Below are positions 26,692 through 34,672 of a DNA stretch of 64,000 bases, one piece after another. Origin of the DNA: Leuconostocaceae bacterium ESL0723 (GTDB lineage Bacteria; Bacillota; Bacilli; Lactobacillales; Lactobacillaceae); assembly GCA_029392055.1 (NCBI GenBank), contig CP113928.1:308501-372500 (forward strand), written 5' to 3'. The notes under the pieces were generated by a model. The model was not told the origin of the DNA and ran no database searches. It was given only the letters and a program-made list of their open reading frames with translations. Both the position numbers and the translations under genes were made by a program. Positions within the stretch are counted from its first letter, which is position 1. Each line of letters begins with the position of its first letter.

Positions 26692-27696
26692 ATGTTAAAT
26701 AAAGTAATTCCTCAATATTTGGACACCATTTGGTCAGCGGTGACTGACTTAAAAGACGATACCAAGGTTGGTGCAACCCAGGCACTGACTGAGGTGTTGG
26801 CCAGTGTCAACGCTAACCAAATGACCGTGGCTGATGCTAACCTGGTTAGCGAAGAAACCCAGCACCAAATTCAAACTGTGATTGACTTGGATTGGAACAG
26901 CCTCTCTTATGCTGATAAGCGTAACTTGATTCAGCTGGCCATCTTGAAAGCCGAACAGGCTGACGGCATCCAGGCCAACGAACAGTTGACCCCGGATGGG
27001 ATTGGCTACTTATTGGGTGATTTGATTTATCAAACGGCTCAACCAAAGAGCGGGGAAGCTCTGACTGACCTAACGGTTGGTTCCGGGAACCTGCTTTGGA
27101 CCGTTGATGAAGTTTTGCGTAGCCACGACGTGCACCTCAAACGTTTGGGCTTTGACAATAATCCCGAGCAACTAGGTCTGGCCACGGTGGCAGATGAACT
27201 ACTGCATTCAGATGAAACCGACCTTTACCAGGCTGATGTGATTGCCCTACCTGGTGAAGAAATCCCACCAGCTGACCTAGTGATTGGTGATTTGCCAGTC
27301 GGCTTTTATCCAGTCAGCTTGGAGCAGAATTTTGTCACTAGTCCCAAGGATGGCAAGCCCTTTGCCCACTTTCTCCTTATTGAACAGGCCTTAAAGGCAG
27401 CCAAGGAATCTGGTTGGGTGTACTTGATTGTTCCTAGTAACTTGTTTGAGGGGGCGGACGCCAGTCGGATTTTGACCTACCTGGCTAGTCATGCGCAGCT
27501 GCAGGCCTTCTTAAAGTTTCCGACCGACTTCTTCAAAAACCAGGCCGCCAGCAAGGCAGTCCTGGTGATTCGGCATAAGGGACAGGCGCCTGAACGCGAA
27601 GTTTTGATGGGCCAGTACCCCTCGTTAAAAGACCCACAAGCCTTTGAAAGTTTTTTGCAAGAAATTAAAGGCTGGGTTAAACTAGACAAAGAATAA
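26692..27696 (+). CDS. YtxK-like class I methyltransferase downstream of comG
   Basis: 334 residues. LTDLTVGSGNLLWTVDEVL is a SAM-binding motif I, and VIGDLPVGFYP takes the place of the N6-adenine methylase NPPY motif, with the Asp-Leu-Pro-Val variant typical of the YtxK family. This gene stands between comG and ackA in many Firmicutes. Its substrate is unknown; despite likeness to DNA methylases, no specificity domain is present. It starts nine bases after comGG, so it is probably co-transcribed. Confidence 0.85.
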   Translation: MLNKVIPQYLDTIWSAVTDLKDDTKVGATQALTEVLASVNANQMTVADANLVSEETQHQIQTVIDLDWNSLSYADKRNLIQLAILKAEQADGIQANEQLTPDGIGYLLGDLIYQTAQPKSGEALTDLTVGSGNLLWTVDEVLRSHDVHLKRLGFDNNPEQLGLATVADELLHSDETDLYQADVIALPGEEIPPADLVIGDLPVGFYPVSLEQNFVTSPKDGKPFAHFLLIEQALKAAKESGWVYLIVPSNLFEGADASRILTYLASHAQLQAFLKFPTDFFKNQAASKAVLVIRHKGQAPEREVLMGQYPSLKDPQAFESFLQEIKGWVKLDKE

Positions 27697-27734
27697 GTAC
27701 TGACTAGGACAAGATAAGGACAGGTAGGACAAAA

Positions 27735-28976
27735 ATGGCTAAGATCATGGCAGTTAACGCAGGTAGTTCATCGTTGAAGTTTCAACTTTTGGAAATGCCT
27801 GCCGAGCAAGTAATTGCCCAGGGTGTGATTGAGCGAATCGGTATGGATGACGCCATTGTCACAATTAAGTATGGGGCCAACGGCAGTGAAAAGGATCACG
27901 CCGATGTTACCCTTTCTGACGATGGCAAGCAGGACAAGTACAGCGTGGTTACGCCAATTAAGGACCACCAAGAAGCCATTAACTTCATGCTCAAGCAGTT
28001 GAGTGAACTAGGTATCATTACTGACTTCAACGAGATTGTTGGAGTTGGTCACCGGGTCGTTGCCGGTGGTGAGTACTTCAAGCACTCCGTCGTGGTTGAT
28101 GACGATGTTCTCAAGAAGATTGATGAGTTGGCTGATTATGCACCCTTGCACAACCCAGCCAATGCCTTGGGTATCCGTGTTTTCCAAAAGTTGCTGCCAC
28201 ACGCGGTTTCAGTGGCGGTGTTTGATACTTCTTTCCACCAAACCATGCCCGAAGTAAACTTCCTGTATTCAATTCCTTACGAATACTACCAACGTTATGG
28301 TGCGCGTAAGTACGGTGCCCACGGAACTTCTCACCGTTACGTAGCCGGACGGGCTGCTGAATTACTGGGCAAGGACCTGGCCGATTTGAAGTTGGTCAGC
28401 ATGCACTTAGGTGCGGGTGCCTCAATTACGGCTATTCAGGGTGGTAAATCCTTTGACACTTCGATGGGCTTCACCCCACTGACTGGGGTAACGATGGCTA
28501 CCCGTTCTGGGGATGTCGATGTTTCCCTGGTGGACTATATTCAAGAACGCGAAGGCCTTTCCAACGAAGAAATGCTGGCCGTTTTGAACAAGAAGTCCGG
28601 GGTTTTGGGCATTTCAGGTGTATCCAGTGATATGCGTGACTTGCGCGCTGCCCGCAAAAAGGGTAATAAGCAGGCTGCCTTGGCGATTGATATCTTCGTT
28701 AACCGGGTTATCAAGTATGTTGGTCAGTACATCACCGAGATGCACGGAGCCGACGCCTTGATTTTCACCGCTGGTATTGGTGAAAACGCCGACTGGATCC
28801 GGGAAGAAATCGTGGCCCAGTTGGACTACTTTGGTATCAAGTTAGACCCAGCTAAGAATGCGGTTAACCGCAAGGAAGCCGTCATTTCTAGCCCTGATTC
28901 TAAGATTAAGGTTCTCTTAATCCCAACCGATGAAGAAGTCATGATTGCCCGTGATGTGCAATCATTGATGGCATAA
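27735..28976 (+). CDS. ackA: acetate kinase
   Basis: 413 residues with the ASKHA fold: phosphate loop VNAGSSSLKF, GHRVVAGG, FDTSFHQTMP, HGTSHRYV, HLGAGASI and FTAGIGENADWIRE. It makes ATP and acetate from acetyl phosphate, the energy-yielding end step in heterofermentative metabolism. It follows the YtxK-like gene as in related genomes. The 38-base gap contains AGGACA three times (27706, 27717, 27726); the last one can serve as ribosome site. No cre box is visible. Downstream I see only a weak hairpin (28987-29014). Confidence 0.97.
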   Translation: MAKIMAVNAGSSSLKFQLLEMPAEQVIAQGVIERIGMDDAIVTIKYGANGSEKDHADVTLSDDGKQDKYSVVTPIKDHQEAINFMLKQLSELGIITDFNEIVGVGHRVVAGGEYFKHSVVVDDDVLKKIDELADYAPLHNPANALGIRVFQKLLPHAVSVAVFDTSFHQTMPEVNFLYSIPYEYYQRYGARKYGAHGTSHRYVAGRAAELLGKDLADLKLVSMHLGAGASITAIQGGKSFDTSMGFTPLTGVTMATRSGDVDVSLVDYIQEREGLSNEEMLAVLNKKSGVLGISGVSSDMRDLRAARKKGNKQAALAIDIFVNRVIKYVGQYITEMHGADALIFTAGIGENADWIREEIVAQLDYFGIKLDPAKNAVNRKEAVISSPDSKIKVLLIPTDEEVMIARDVQSLMA

Positions 28977-29047
28977 AAAAACTAATCCAGCTTAACGGTC
29001 AGGGAACTGGCTGTTTTCTTTTAATAAGTAATTTTTAGGATAAAACC

Positions 29048-30262
29048 ATGCAAAACCGTAGTAAAAAACGGCCAACTAAGCGACGTACGTCGGTTAAGCT
29101 TTTGGCGGCCATTCTTCTGGTCATCATCGGCTACGTGGGCTTTAATTTGATTGCTGACACTGGCTACCAGGCCCTCAATCCCAATGATACTAAGTTCAAG
29201 ACGGTCACCATTAAAGAGGGGGCCACGCCCCAGCAGATGGGAGATACCTTGCAGCAGGACAAGGTTATCCGGAGTTCGCGGGCCTTTGCTTCCTATGCTA
29301 ACAAGCACGGATCTGAAAAGCTGATTGCGGGTACCTATCTCTTGTCGGCCGCCCAGGATGTGGCTTCGATTTACAAGCAGATGACGATTGGTCCCGGGGC
29401 AGCGCCCCAGCTGCCAGCTGGTTATGCCTACATTGGTACCCAGCAAACGCCGGAACAAACGGCCCAGTCGATTGCGACGGCGACCGGTATTCCAAGTGCT
29501 AAAATCTTGCAGGCCTATGATGACAGCAGCCTGATTAAGAAGATGCAGGACAAGTATACTAAGCTACTGTCTGGTATTAGCGGTTATCAGAAGAACACGT
29601 ACCGGCTTTACGACTACATTTATCCCGGTGTTTATAACCTGCGTCATATCAGTAACCCCAACACGGTCATTGATAAGCTCCTAAGCACTTCTAACGATAA
29701 CTTGAAGCCTTACTATGCTGAGATGAAGACTAGCGGTGTTAAGGCACCGACCGTAATCTTGATTACGTCAACTTCAGGCGGCAAGGAATTTGACCGCAGG
29801 TTGAAGTTCATTCAAAAGATTGCCCCTTATGCCCAGGAGCTGTACAAGAAGTACAATATCCTGCCTTCGATTTCGATTGCGCAAGCCGCCCACGAATCGA
29901 ACTGGGATAATTCAAAGTTATCAACCAAGTACAACAACTTCTACGGCATTAAGACCCAGGACACGCGGCCAGGTAAGTCAGTCGTGCTCCCAACTACTGA
30001 AGTTGAAGACGGCGAGACTAAGACTGAAAATGCCCGCTTTGCGGTCTACAGTAGCTGGAAGGAGAGTATGCTCCAGCACGCCCAGACTCTTTCAAAGGGA
30101 AATACCTGGAATCCAGACCAGTTTAAGGACGTGGTTGCTGCTAAGAATTATAAGCAAGCCGCTAAGGCGCTTTACGATGATTCTTACGCCACCGATACCA
30201 ATTATCCAACCCTGTTGATCAATTTGATTGAGTCTTGGAACCTAGAACAGTACGACAAGTAA
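29048..30262 (+). CDS. MltG-like protein with degenerate catalytic motif fused to a glucosaminidase domain
   Basis: 404 residues. Basic cytoplasmic tail, then one membrane helix (about 17-36). Residues 43-230 follow the MltG/YceG plan: LNPNDTKFKTVTIKEGATPQQMGDTL is the LysM-like part, and YRLYDYIYPGVYNL stands for the family's EGYLFP-TY block. Where MltG has its catalytic S-x-VE-x-E motif, this protein reads STSGGKEFDRR (241-251), so the Glu of the usual position is lost. Residues from about 260 form a different enzyme: SIAQAAHESNWDNSKLS with predicted catalytic Glu283 and NNFYGIKT match the glucosaminidase (LytD/FlgJ-type) family. greA lies nearby, as next to mltG in many lactobacilli. It is probably an outer-face peptidoglycan hydrolase. 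Confidence 0.82.
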   Translation: MQNRSKKRPTKRRTSVKLLAAILLVIIGYVGFNLIADTGYQALNPNDTKFKTVTIKEGATPQQMGDTLQQDKVIRSSRAFASYANKHGSEKLIAGTYLLSAAQDVASIYKQMTIGPGAAPQLPAGYAYIGTQQTPEQTAQSIATATGIPSAKILQAYDDSSLIKKMQDKYTKLLSGISGYQKNTYRLYDYIYPGVYNLRHISNPNTVIDKLLSTSNDNLKPYYAEMKTSGVKAPTVILITSTSGGKEFDRRLKFIQKIAPYAQELYKKYNILPSISIAQAAHESNWDNSKLSTKYNNFYGIKTQDTRPGKSVVLPTTEVEDGETKTENARFAVYSSWKESMLQHAQTLSKGNTWNPDQFKDVVAAKNYKQAAKALYDDSYATDTNYPTLLINLIESWNLEQYDK

Positions 30263-30285
30263 AAACCACTTAGGTGGTTTTTTAT
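30263..30285 (+). terminator. terminator after the MltG/glucosaminidase gene
   Basis: AAACCAC, short loop, GGTGGTTTTTT. Confidence 0.85.
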
Positions 30286-30334
30286 TGTGCAAAAAATCAT
30301 AAGTTTTGTGTAAATATTCATTAGTTTAAATGGG

Positions 30335-30363
30335 TTGTGTAAACGTTTTCATTGCGTTATAGT
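30335..30363 (+). promoter_or_regulatory. glcU promoter with overlapping CcpA cre box
   Basis: TTGTGT (30335-30340), 17-base spacer, TATAGT (30358-30363). Inside it, TGTAAACGTTTTCA at 30338-30351 matches every position of the cre consensus TGWAANCGNTNWCA. CcpA bound here would cover the -35 and spacer, so repression by preferred sugars is expected. Confidence 0.85.
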
Positions 30364-30420
30364 GTAGAAGTTATCAGCGCAAAAAGGCTGAATCAACAAA
30401 TAACTAAAGGGGTAAATTAT

Positions 30421-31365
30421 ATGAATGCAGCACTCTTACTAGCTCTACTCCCCGCCTTGTTCTGGGGTTCAACTGGTATTATCAGTACTAAAATGGGTGG
30501 TAACGCCGCCCAACAGACCTTGGGTATGACCTTCGGGGCCCTGCTCTTTGGTCTTGGCACCATGTTATTCTATGTCCTCCCCAAGGGCATCTACTTTGGT
30601 AGCCGAATTTGGGTAGTCGGTGTCCTTTCCGGTTTGGTTTGGGCCGTTGGAACTGCCTTCCAATTCCTAGGTAATAAGGAGATGGGTGTTTCTATCTCCA
30701 TGCCACTGTCAACTGCCGGCCAAATCGTCATGAACGCTTTGCTGGCCGCTACCCTGCTGGGTGAGTGGGAAAACGGCAAGATGTGGTTGATTGGTTTGGT
30801 TTCAATCGCAGTCGTTGTTCTGGGGGCAACCTTCATTTCTATGCCTGATAAGCGCTTGGATGGTGTTGGAACCGTTACCCCTAAGGGTATGCTATACATC
30901 GTGATTTCCACGATTGGCTACATGTTCTACTTCATCCTGCCTAACTACCTGGCAAAGTTGGGTTACATCTCACCACAGATTAAGGAAGCTGGCCGTGGCG
31001 TTGACTACATGACGGCCATTGTGGCCCCTCAGGCCATCGGCCAGGTTCTGGGTGCCTTCATCATTGCCATCTTCGTTTTGAAGAGTGGTTCAATCATGTT
31101 TGAGAAGCCAACTTGGAAGAACATGGCCACTGGTTTGGCCTGGGCCTTGGGTAACATCTTCATGTTTATCTCAACGGCTGATCCAGCTGTTGGTCAGACA
31201 ATCGCTACGACCTTCTCACAGTTGGGTATCATTGTTTCTGCCTTCGGAGGCGTTTACATTTTGCACGAGCGGAAGACGCACCGTCAGATGATCTACATCC
31301 TACTGGGAACCATCCTGGTTATTGTGGGTGCCATTATCATCGGAAACATTCACCAATTTGCATAA
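30421..31365 (+). CDS. glcU: GRP-family sugar uptake protein (GlcU/RbsU type)
   Basis: 314 residues with ten predicted membrane segments. LLPALFWGSTGIISTKMGG at the N-terminus and the internal LLGEWENGK and SMPLSTAGQ blocks mark the glucose/ribose porter family. These are proton-linked uptake carriers for glucose or ribose. ATG 30421 follows AAAGGGG. The perfect cre box in its promoter means expression should fall when a preferred carbon source is present, which would fit ribose or a secondary route of glucose entry. It stands alone between two terminators. Confidence 0.88.
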   Translation: MNAALLLALLPALFWGSTGIISTKMGGNAAQQTLGMTFGALLFGLGTMLFYVLPKGIYFGSRIWVVGVLSGLVWAVGTAFQFLGNKEMGVSISMPLSTAGQIVMNALLAATLLGEWENGKMWLIGLVSIAVVVLGATFISMPDKRLDGVGTVTPKGMLYIVISTIGYMFYFILPNYLAKLGYISPQIKEAGRGVDYMTAIVAPQAIGQVLGAFIIAIFVLKSGSIMFEKPTWKNMATGLAWALGNIFMFISTADPAVGQTIATTFSQLGIIVSAFGGVYILHERKTHRQMIYILLGTILVIVGAIIIGNIHQFA

Positions 31366-31367
31366 AG

Positions 31368-31397
31368 AAAAAAGCCTTGCTCAGCAAGGCTTTTTTT
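31368..31397. terminator. bidirectional terminator between glcU and greA
   Basis: AAAAAAGCCTTGC, loop TCA, GCAAGGCTTTTTTT; 13-pair stem. Confidence 0.92.
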
Positions 31398-31881
31398 ATT
31401 TGGTCGTAACGTCGAGGATTTCGACTTCGATTTCCACCCCGTTAGGGAGGGGAACGTTGACCTTGTCACCTTTCTTCTTGCCAATCAAGGCAGAAGCCAT
31501 GGGCGACTCGTTTGAAATCTTACCGGCCAAGGGGTCGGCTTCGACAGAACCAACGATGGTGTAAGTCTCAGGTTCTTCGTCGGGCAGTTCCTTAAAGGTG
31601 ACCGCCTTACCGAGGGAAACTTCATCAGCCGCTGTTGAGTCGGCATTGATAATTTCGGCGTTTTCCAGCATTTTACGGATAGTGACAATCCGGCCTTCAA
31701 CGAAGGCCTGTTCATCCTTAGCTGATTGATACTCAGAGTTTTCGGATAGGTCACCGTAAGAACGGGCGATTTGAATTCGCTTCGTAATTTCAGGACGTTG
31801 GTTAGCGATTAAATCTTCTAATTCGGCCTGCAACTTATCGCGGCCGGCCGCAGTCATGGGAAATGTTTTTTCGTCTGACAT
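31396..31881 (-). CDS. greA: transcription elongation factor GreA
   Basis: 161 residues. N-terminal coiled coil with the acidic tip (IARSYGDLSENSEYQSAKDEQ), then the FKBP-like C-terminal domain ending IEVEILDVTTK. It rescues backtracked RNA polymerase by stimulating transcript cleavage. GAAAGGAAA lies upstream of ATG 31881. A GC-rich hairpin (GCGCC/GGCGC, 31905-31919) occurs in the leader. In many lactobacilli it neighbours mltG and udk; here the mltG slot is held by the hybrid at 29048 and udk is missing. Confidence 0.95.
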   Translation of the reverse strand: MSDEKTFPMTAAGRDKLQAELEDLIANQRPEITKRIQIARSYGDLSENSEYQSAKDEQAFVEGRIVTIRKMLENAEIINADSTAADEVSLGKAVTFKELPDEEPETYTIVGSVEADPLAGKISNESPMASALIGKKKGDKVNVPLPNGVEIEVEILDVTTK

Positions 31882-31949
31882 TGCTTATTATATTTCCTTT
31901 CGAGGCGCCTTGTAGGCGCTAAGTACAATAATGTGAATATATCACGCAA

Positions 31950-34577
31950 TTACCCTTCTTGCAAGGATTTTGCCCGCTGAGCGCGGCGGTAGCCCCAACC
32001 GGTGGCACAAATAACCAGACCAAGGCTGGTGGCAGCTAGGCCGGGCCAAAAGAGGGGTGGGGTATAGGACAAGGTTAGCTGGTGCTGGCCTGGTTTGGCA
32101 GGGATTGCCAGGAAGTAACCGGCGGCCAACTTAGTTTTAACCACTTTACCATCCAGGCGGGCCGTCCAACCGGGCACACTTGGAATGGTAGTCATAATCA
32201 GGGGTTGCTCCTCGGTGGTTGTGACCGTGCCAGACAGGCGTCGTTCAGACCGGGCTTGGATTTGCCAAGGGTGGGCTTTGAGCTGGTTGACACCCTGGTT
32301 CAAAACATCCTCGTTAAGATGGTAGAGGGCTACGTTACTGAGGTTCAGTGATTGCGTGTCCCGTAGGCGTAGGGTCAGGGTTTGGGGCTGGTTCTTAGCC
32401 CGGTTGGCCAAGTTCACCACAATTGTGTGCCGGTATGAAGAGAATTGCGGCACCACGTGGCCATTAATCAGGATATCGAACTGGTCAATTTTGAGGTTGC
32501 CACCAATCGTCAGGTAGTAGGGGTCATCGGTCGTTGGCGTGAAGGTCAAATCCAGGCTGGCCGGTTGGCTAGGATCAATTCGGGTGACCGTAGCATCGGT
32601 CACCGTGGTTGGCGTGTTTAAGTTATGACCCTGGGCACTGTCAAAATTAGTAGCGCTAATTAAGTTGGTTGATTCGCCAGTCAGTTTCTGGAAAATTTGG
32701 TCCTGGTTTTGCATCGGACTGTCATCAAAGAGCTGGGTCTTTACAATTTGGTTGCTAGCCGCAAAACCGACTGGCAAAGCATTGGGATTTTCATAAACCT
32801 TGACCGTATCACTCTGGCCGACAAACTGGTCACTGCTTACGTCCGGGCGGTAACCAATTAGGTGACTGGTCGGGGCGCCCGGCAGGTGGGGCTGGTTAGG
32901 GTTGGCAGTGAGCAGGTACTTGAAGCCCAACCAGTCATCGGTCCACTGGGTACCGTTACTGTAAACGACATAATTATCTCCTTCCGGCTGACCGATTTTA
33001 GCAAAGAATTCGGTCGTGTTTTTAGGCAGGAGGGAACTAAAGTGGGAACCCCCGTAGAAATCAGCCATCATGCTGTCCCCGCGGGTCCGTTGGAAGGTTT
33101 GAGCGACCCGGTACCAGGAATTATCAGAGTCGATGATATCCATGCCATCGGTCAGAGACTGCACGGTTCGTTGGTATTCATCATTATTAATGTAAGAAAA
33201 GTTGTTTAAACTAGCCGACAGGTTGGTGTTTAAACTCATAATCGTGATTAGACTGAGAATGGCTAACCGTAATTTGGCCGGCATTGGTCCGATAAAGCAG
33301 GCCAAAGTAGCGGCCGATAGGAACATGAAAAGCAAGATCAGGTCCCGGTTTAAGAAGGGGAAGGTCTTTACCTGGAGACTGGCAAAAATTGCGATGGCAA
33401 TAATCGCGGTAAAAACGGCCAGCAGGGTGATGGCATGGGGTTGCCAGTTAGGCTTGAAGCCCAAGGCGCCCAGGTAAATCGCAAAGAAGACCAGGATAAA
33501 ACTGAAGCGGTAGGGGTACCAAACTGGGTACTGGCCCCCGTGAAAAATTAGGGTCAGCGGGGCCCAGGTGGTAGCCAAGATTAAGATTGCTAAAATCAGG
33601 CCGGCCCCGATTTTTACCCGCCAGGAGAAGTTTTTGGCCACAAAGAAGGCCACCACGGCCAGCAAAATCAGGAAGGCAACAAAGATATTGGCCAGGCCGG
33701 TTTGCATTTGGTCGAAGTTAAAGCTGCCGGGGATGAGCTTGACCAGCAGGTCGAGGGGATTATTGTCAAAGCGCCAGGTCCAGGGCGTATTGTACTGGGT
33801 CTTACCAAGTCCCAGTTGGTAGTAGGCCGGCAGGACGACCACCGCGGACAGGAGACCGCCGATGAAACTACTCCAGGCAAACTGCTGGGTGGTCTGCCAG
33901 CGCTTTTGGGTAAGCGATAGCAGGCGCCAGATAAAGTAGAGGCCAATAAAGAGGGCCACCATGAAGGCGATGTAGTAGTTACTTAAGATGGTGAGACCCA
34001 GCAGCAGGCGGTAGGGCAGGGGCCTGTTTTGGGTAATCAGTCTTTCCAGGGCCCAGACCACCAGGGGCAGCAAAATGGCGGTGTCTAGCCATAAGAGGTT
34101 AAGGTTGTTAGCCACAAACCAGCCACAGAGGGGGTAGTTGATGGCAAAGAGGGTGATATAGTACCCGCGCTGGAGATCAAGCTTTTTGATTAGAAAGGCC
34201 ATGGTCAACCCGGCCAGTCCAAACTTCAAGACCAGGACAAAGAGAATCCCGACTGGCAAGAGCAGGTTTGGCACAAAGAGAAAAATAAAGTTGAGCGGGC
34301 TCATCAGGTAATAAGCAAACTCACCAATCATGTCCCCGCCCAGGCCACTAGAAAATGAATAGAAGAAACTACCCGGGTGGTTCATCACCGTGTTTTTAAA
34401 GAGGGCAAACTGGTCAATGTATTGCTGGCCCAAATCCACCGTTAAAATCGAGCTGTTCCCGAAGGGGGCCATGCCCCGGCTGGCAAAGTAAAAAAGGGTC
34501 AACAGGACTGGAATCCAGAAGCTGAGGGCCAGGGGACTTAAGCAAGTTTTAAAGAGGAATTTTTTAAAAGTGAGCAT
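31950..34577 (-). CDS. yfhO: YfhO-family large membrane protein
   Basis: 875 residues. The first 470 hold about 12-13 membrane segments (GT-C-like layout), with the YfhO block TVDLGQQYIDQFALFKN, then FSSGLGGDMIGEFAYYLMSPLNFI. A large extracellular region follows (about 475-840), then one C-terminal helix. Family members in Bacillus and Listeria add sugars to lipoteichoic or wall teichoic acids using undecaprenyl-linked donors. That would suit a genome with LtaS, but the acceptor here is not shown. It is divergent from the PBP gene. No terminator is visible between it and greA 68 bases downstream. Confidence 0.88.
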   Translation of the reverse strand: MLTFKKFLFKTCLSPLALSFWIPVLLTLFYFASRGMAPFGNSSILTVDLGQQYIDQFALFKNTVMNHPGSFFYSFSSGLGGDMIGEFAYYLMSPLNFIFLFVPNLLLPVGILFVLVLKFGLAGLTMAFLIKKLDLQRGYYITLFAINYPLCGWFVANNLNLLWLDTAILLPLVVWALERLITQNRPLPYRLLLGLTILSNYYIAFMVALFIGLYFIWRLLSLTQKRWQTTQQFAWSSFIGGLLSAVVVLPAYYQLGLGKTQYNTPWTWRFDNNPLDLLVKLIPGSFNFDQMQTGLANIFVAFLILLAVVAFFVAKNFSWRVKIGAGLILAILILATTWAPLTLIFHGGQYPVWYPYRFSFILVFFAIYLGALGFKPNWQPHAITLLAVFTAIIAIAIFASLQVKTFPFLNRDLILLFMFLSAATLACFIGPMPAKLRLAILSLITIMSLNTNLSASLNNFSYINNDEYQRTVQSLTDGMDIIDSDNSWYRVAQTFQRTRGDSMMADFYGGSHFSSLLPKNTTEFFAKIGQPEGDNYVVYSNGTQWTDDWLGFKYLLTANPNQPHLPGAPTSHLIGYRPDVSSDQFVGQSDTVKVYENPNALPVGFAASNQIVKTQLFDDSPMQNQDQIFQKLTGESTNLISATNFDSAQGHNLNTPTTVTDATVTRIDPSQPASLDLTFTPTTDDPYYLTIGGNLKIDQFDILINGHVVPQFSSYRHTIVVNLANRAKNQPQTLTLRLRDTQSLNLSNVALYHLNEDVLNQGVNQLKAHPWQIQARSERRLSGTVTTTEEQPLIMTTIPSVPGWTARLDGKVVKTKLAAGYFLAIPAKPGQHQLTLSYTPPLFWPGLAATSLGLVICATGWGYRRAQRAKSLQEG

Positions 34578-34619
34578 GTACCCAGGATACCAAAAACGCC
34601 CTTTTTTTAGCGAGTAAAA

Positions 34620-34649
34620 TTGGTTTTATGGTAAGGTAGTAGGGATAAT
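34620..34649 (+). promoter_or_regulatory. candidate promoter of the PBP gene
   Basis: TTGGTT (34620-34625), 18-base spacer, GATAAT (34644-34649), 24 bases before the ATG. Confidence 0.4.
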
Positions 34650-34672
34650 TAACACGTATTTGGTGGACAGGC

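Noticed and set aside
28980-29020. Terminator after ackA
   Set aside because: Only about five base pairs can form (CAGC with GCTG) and the T-run is broken.
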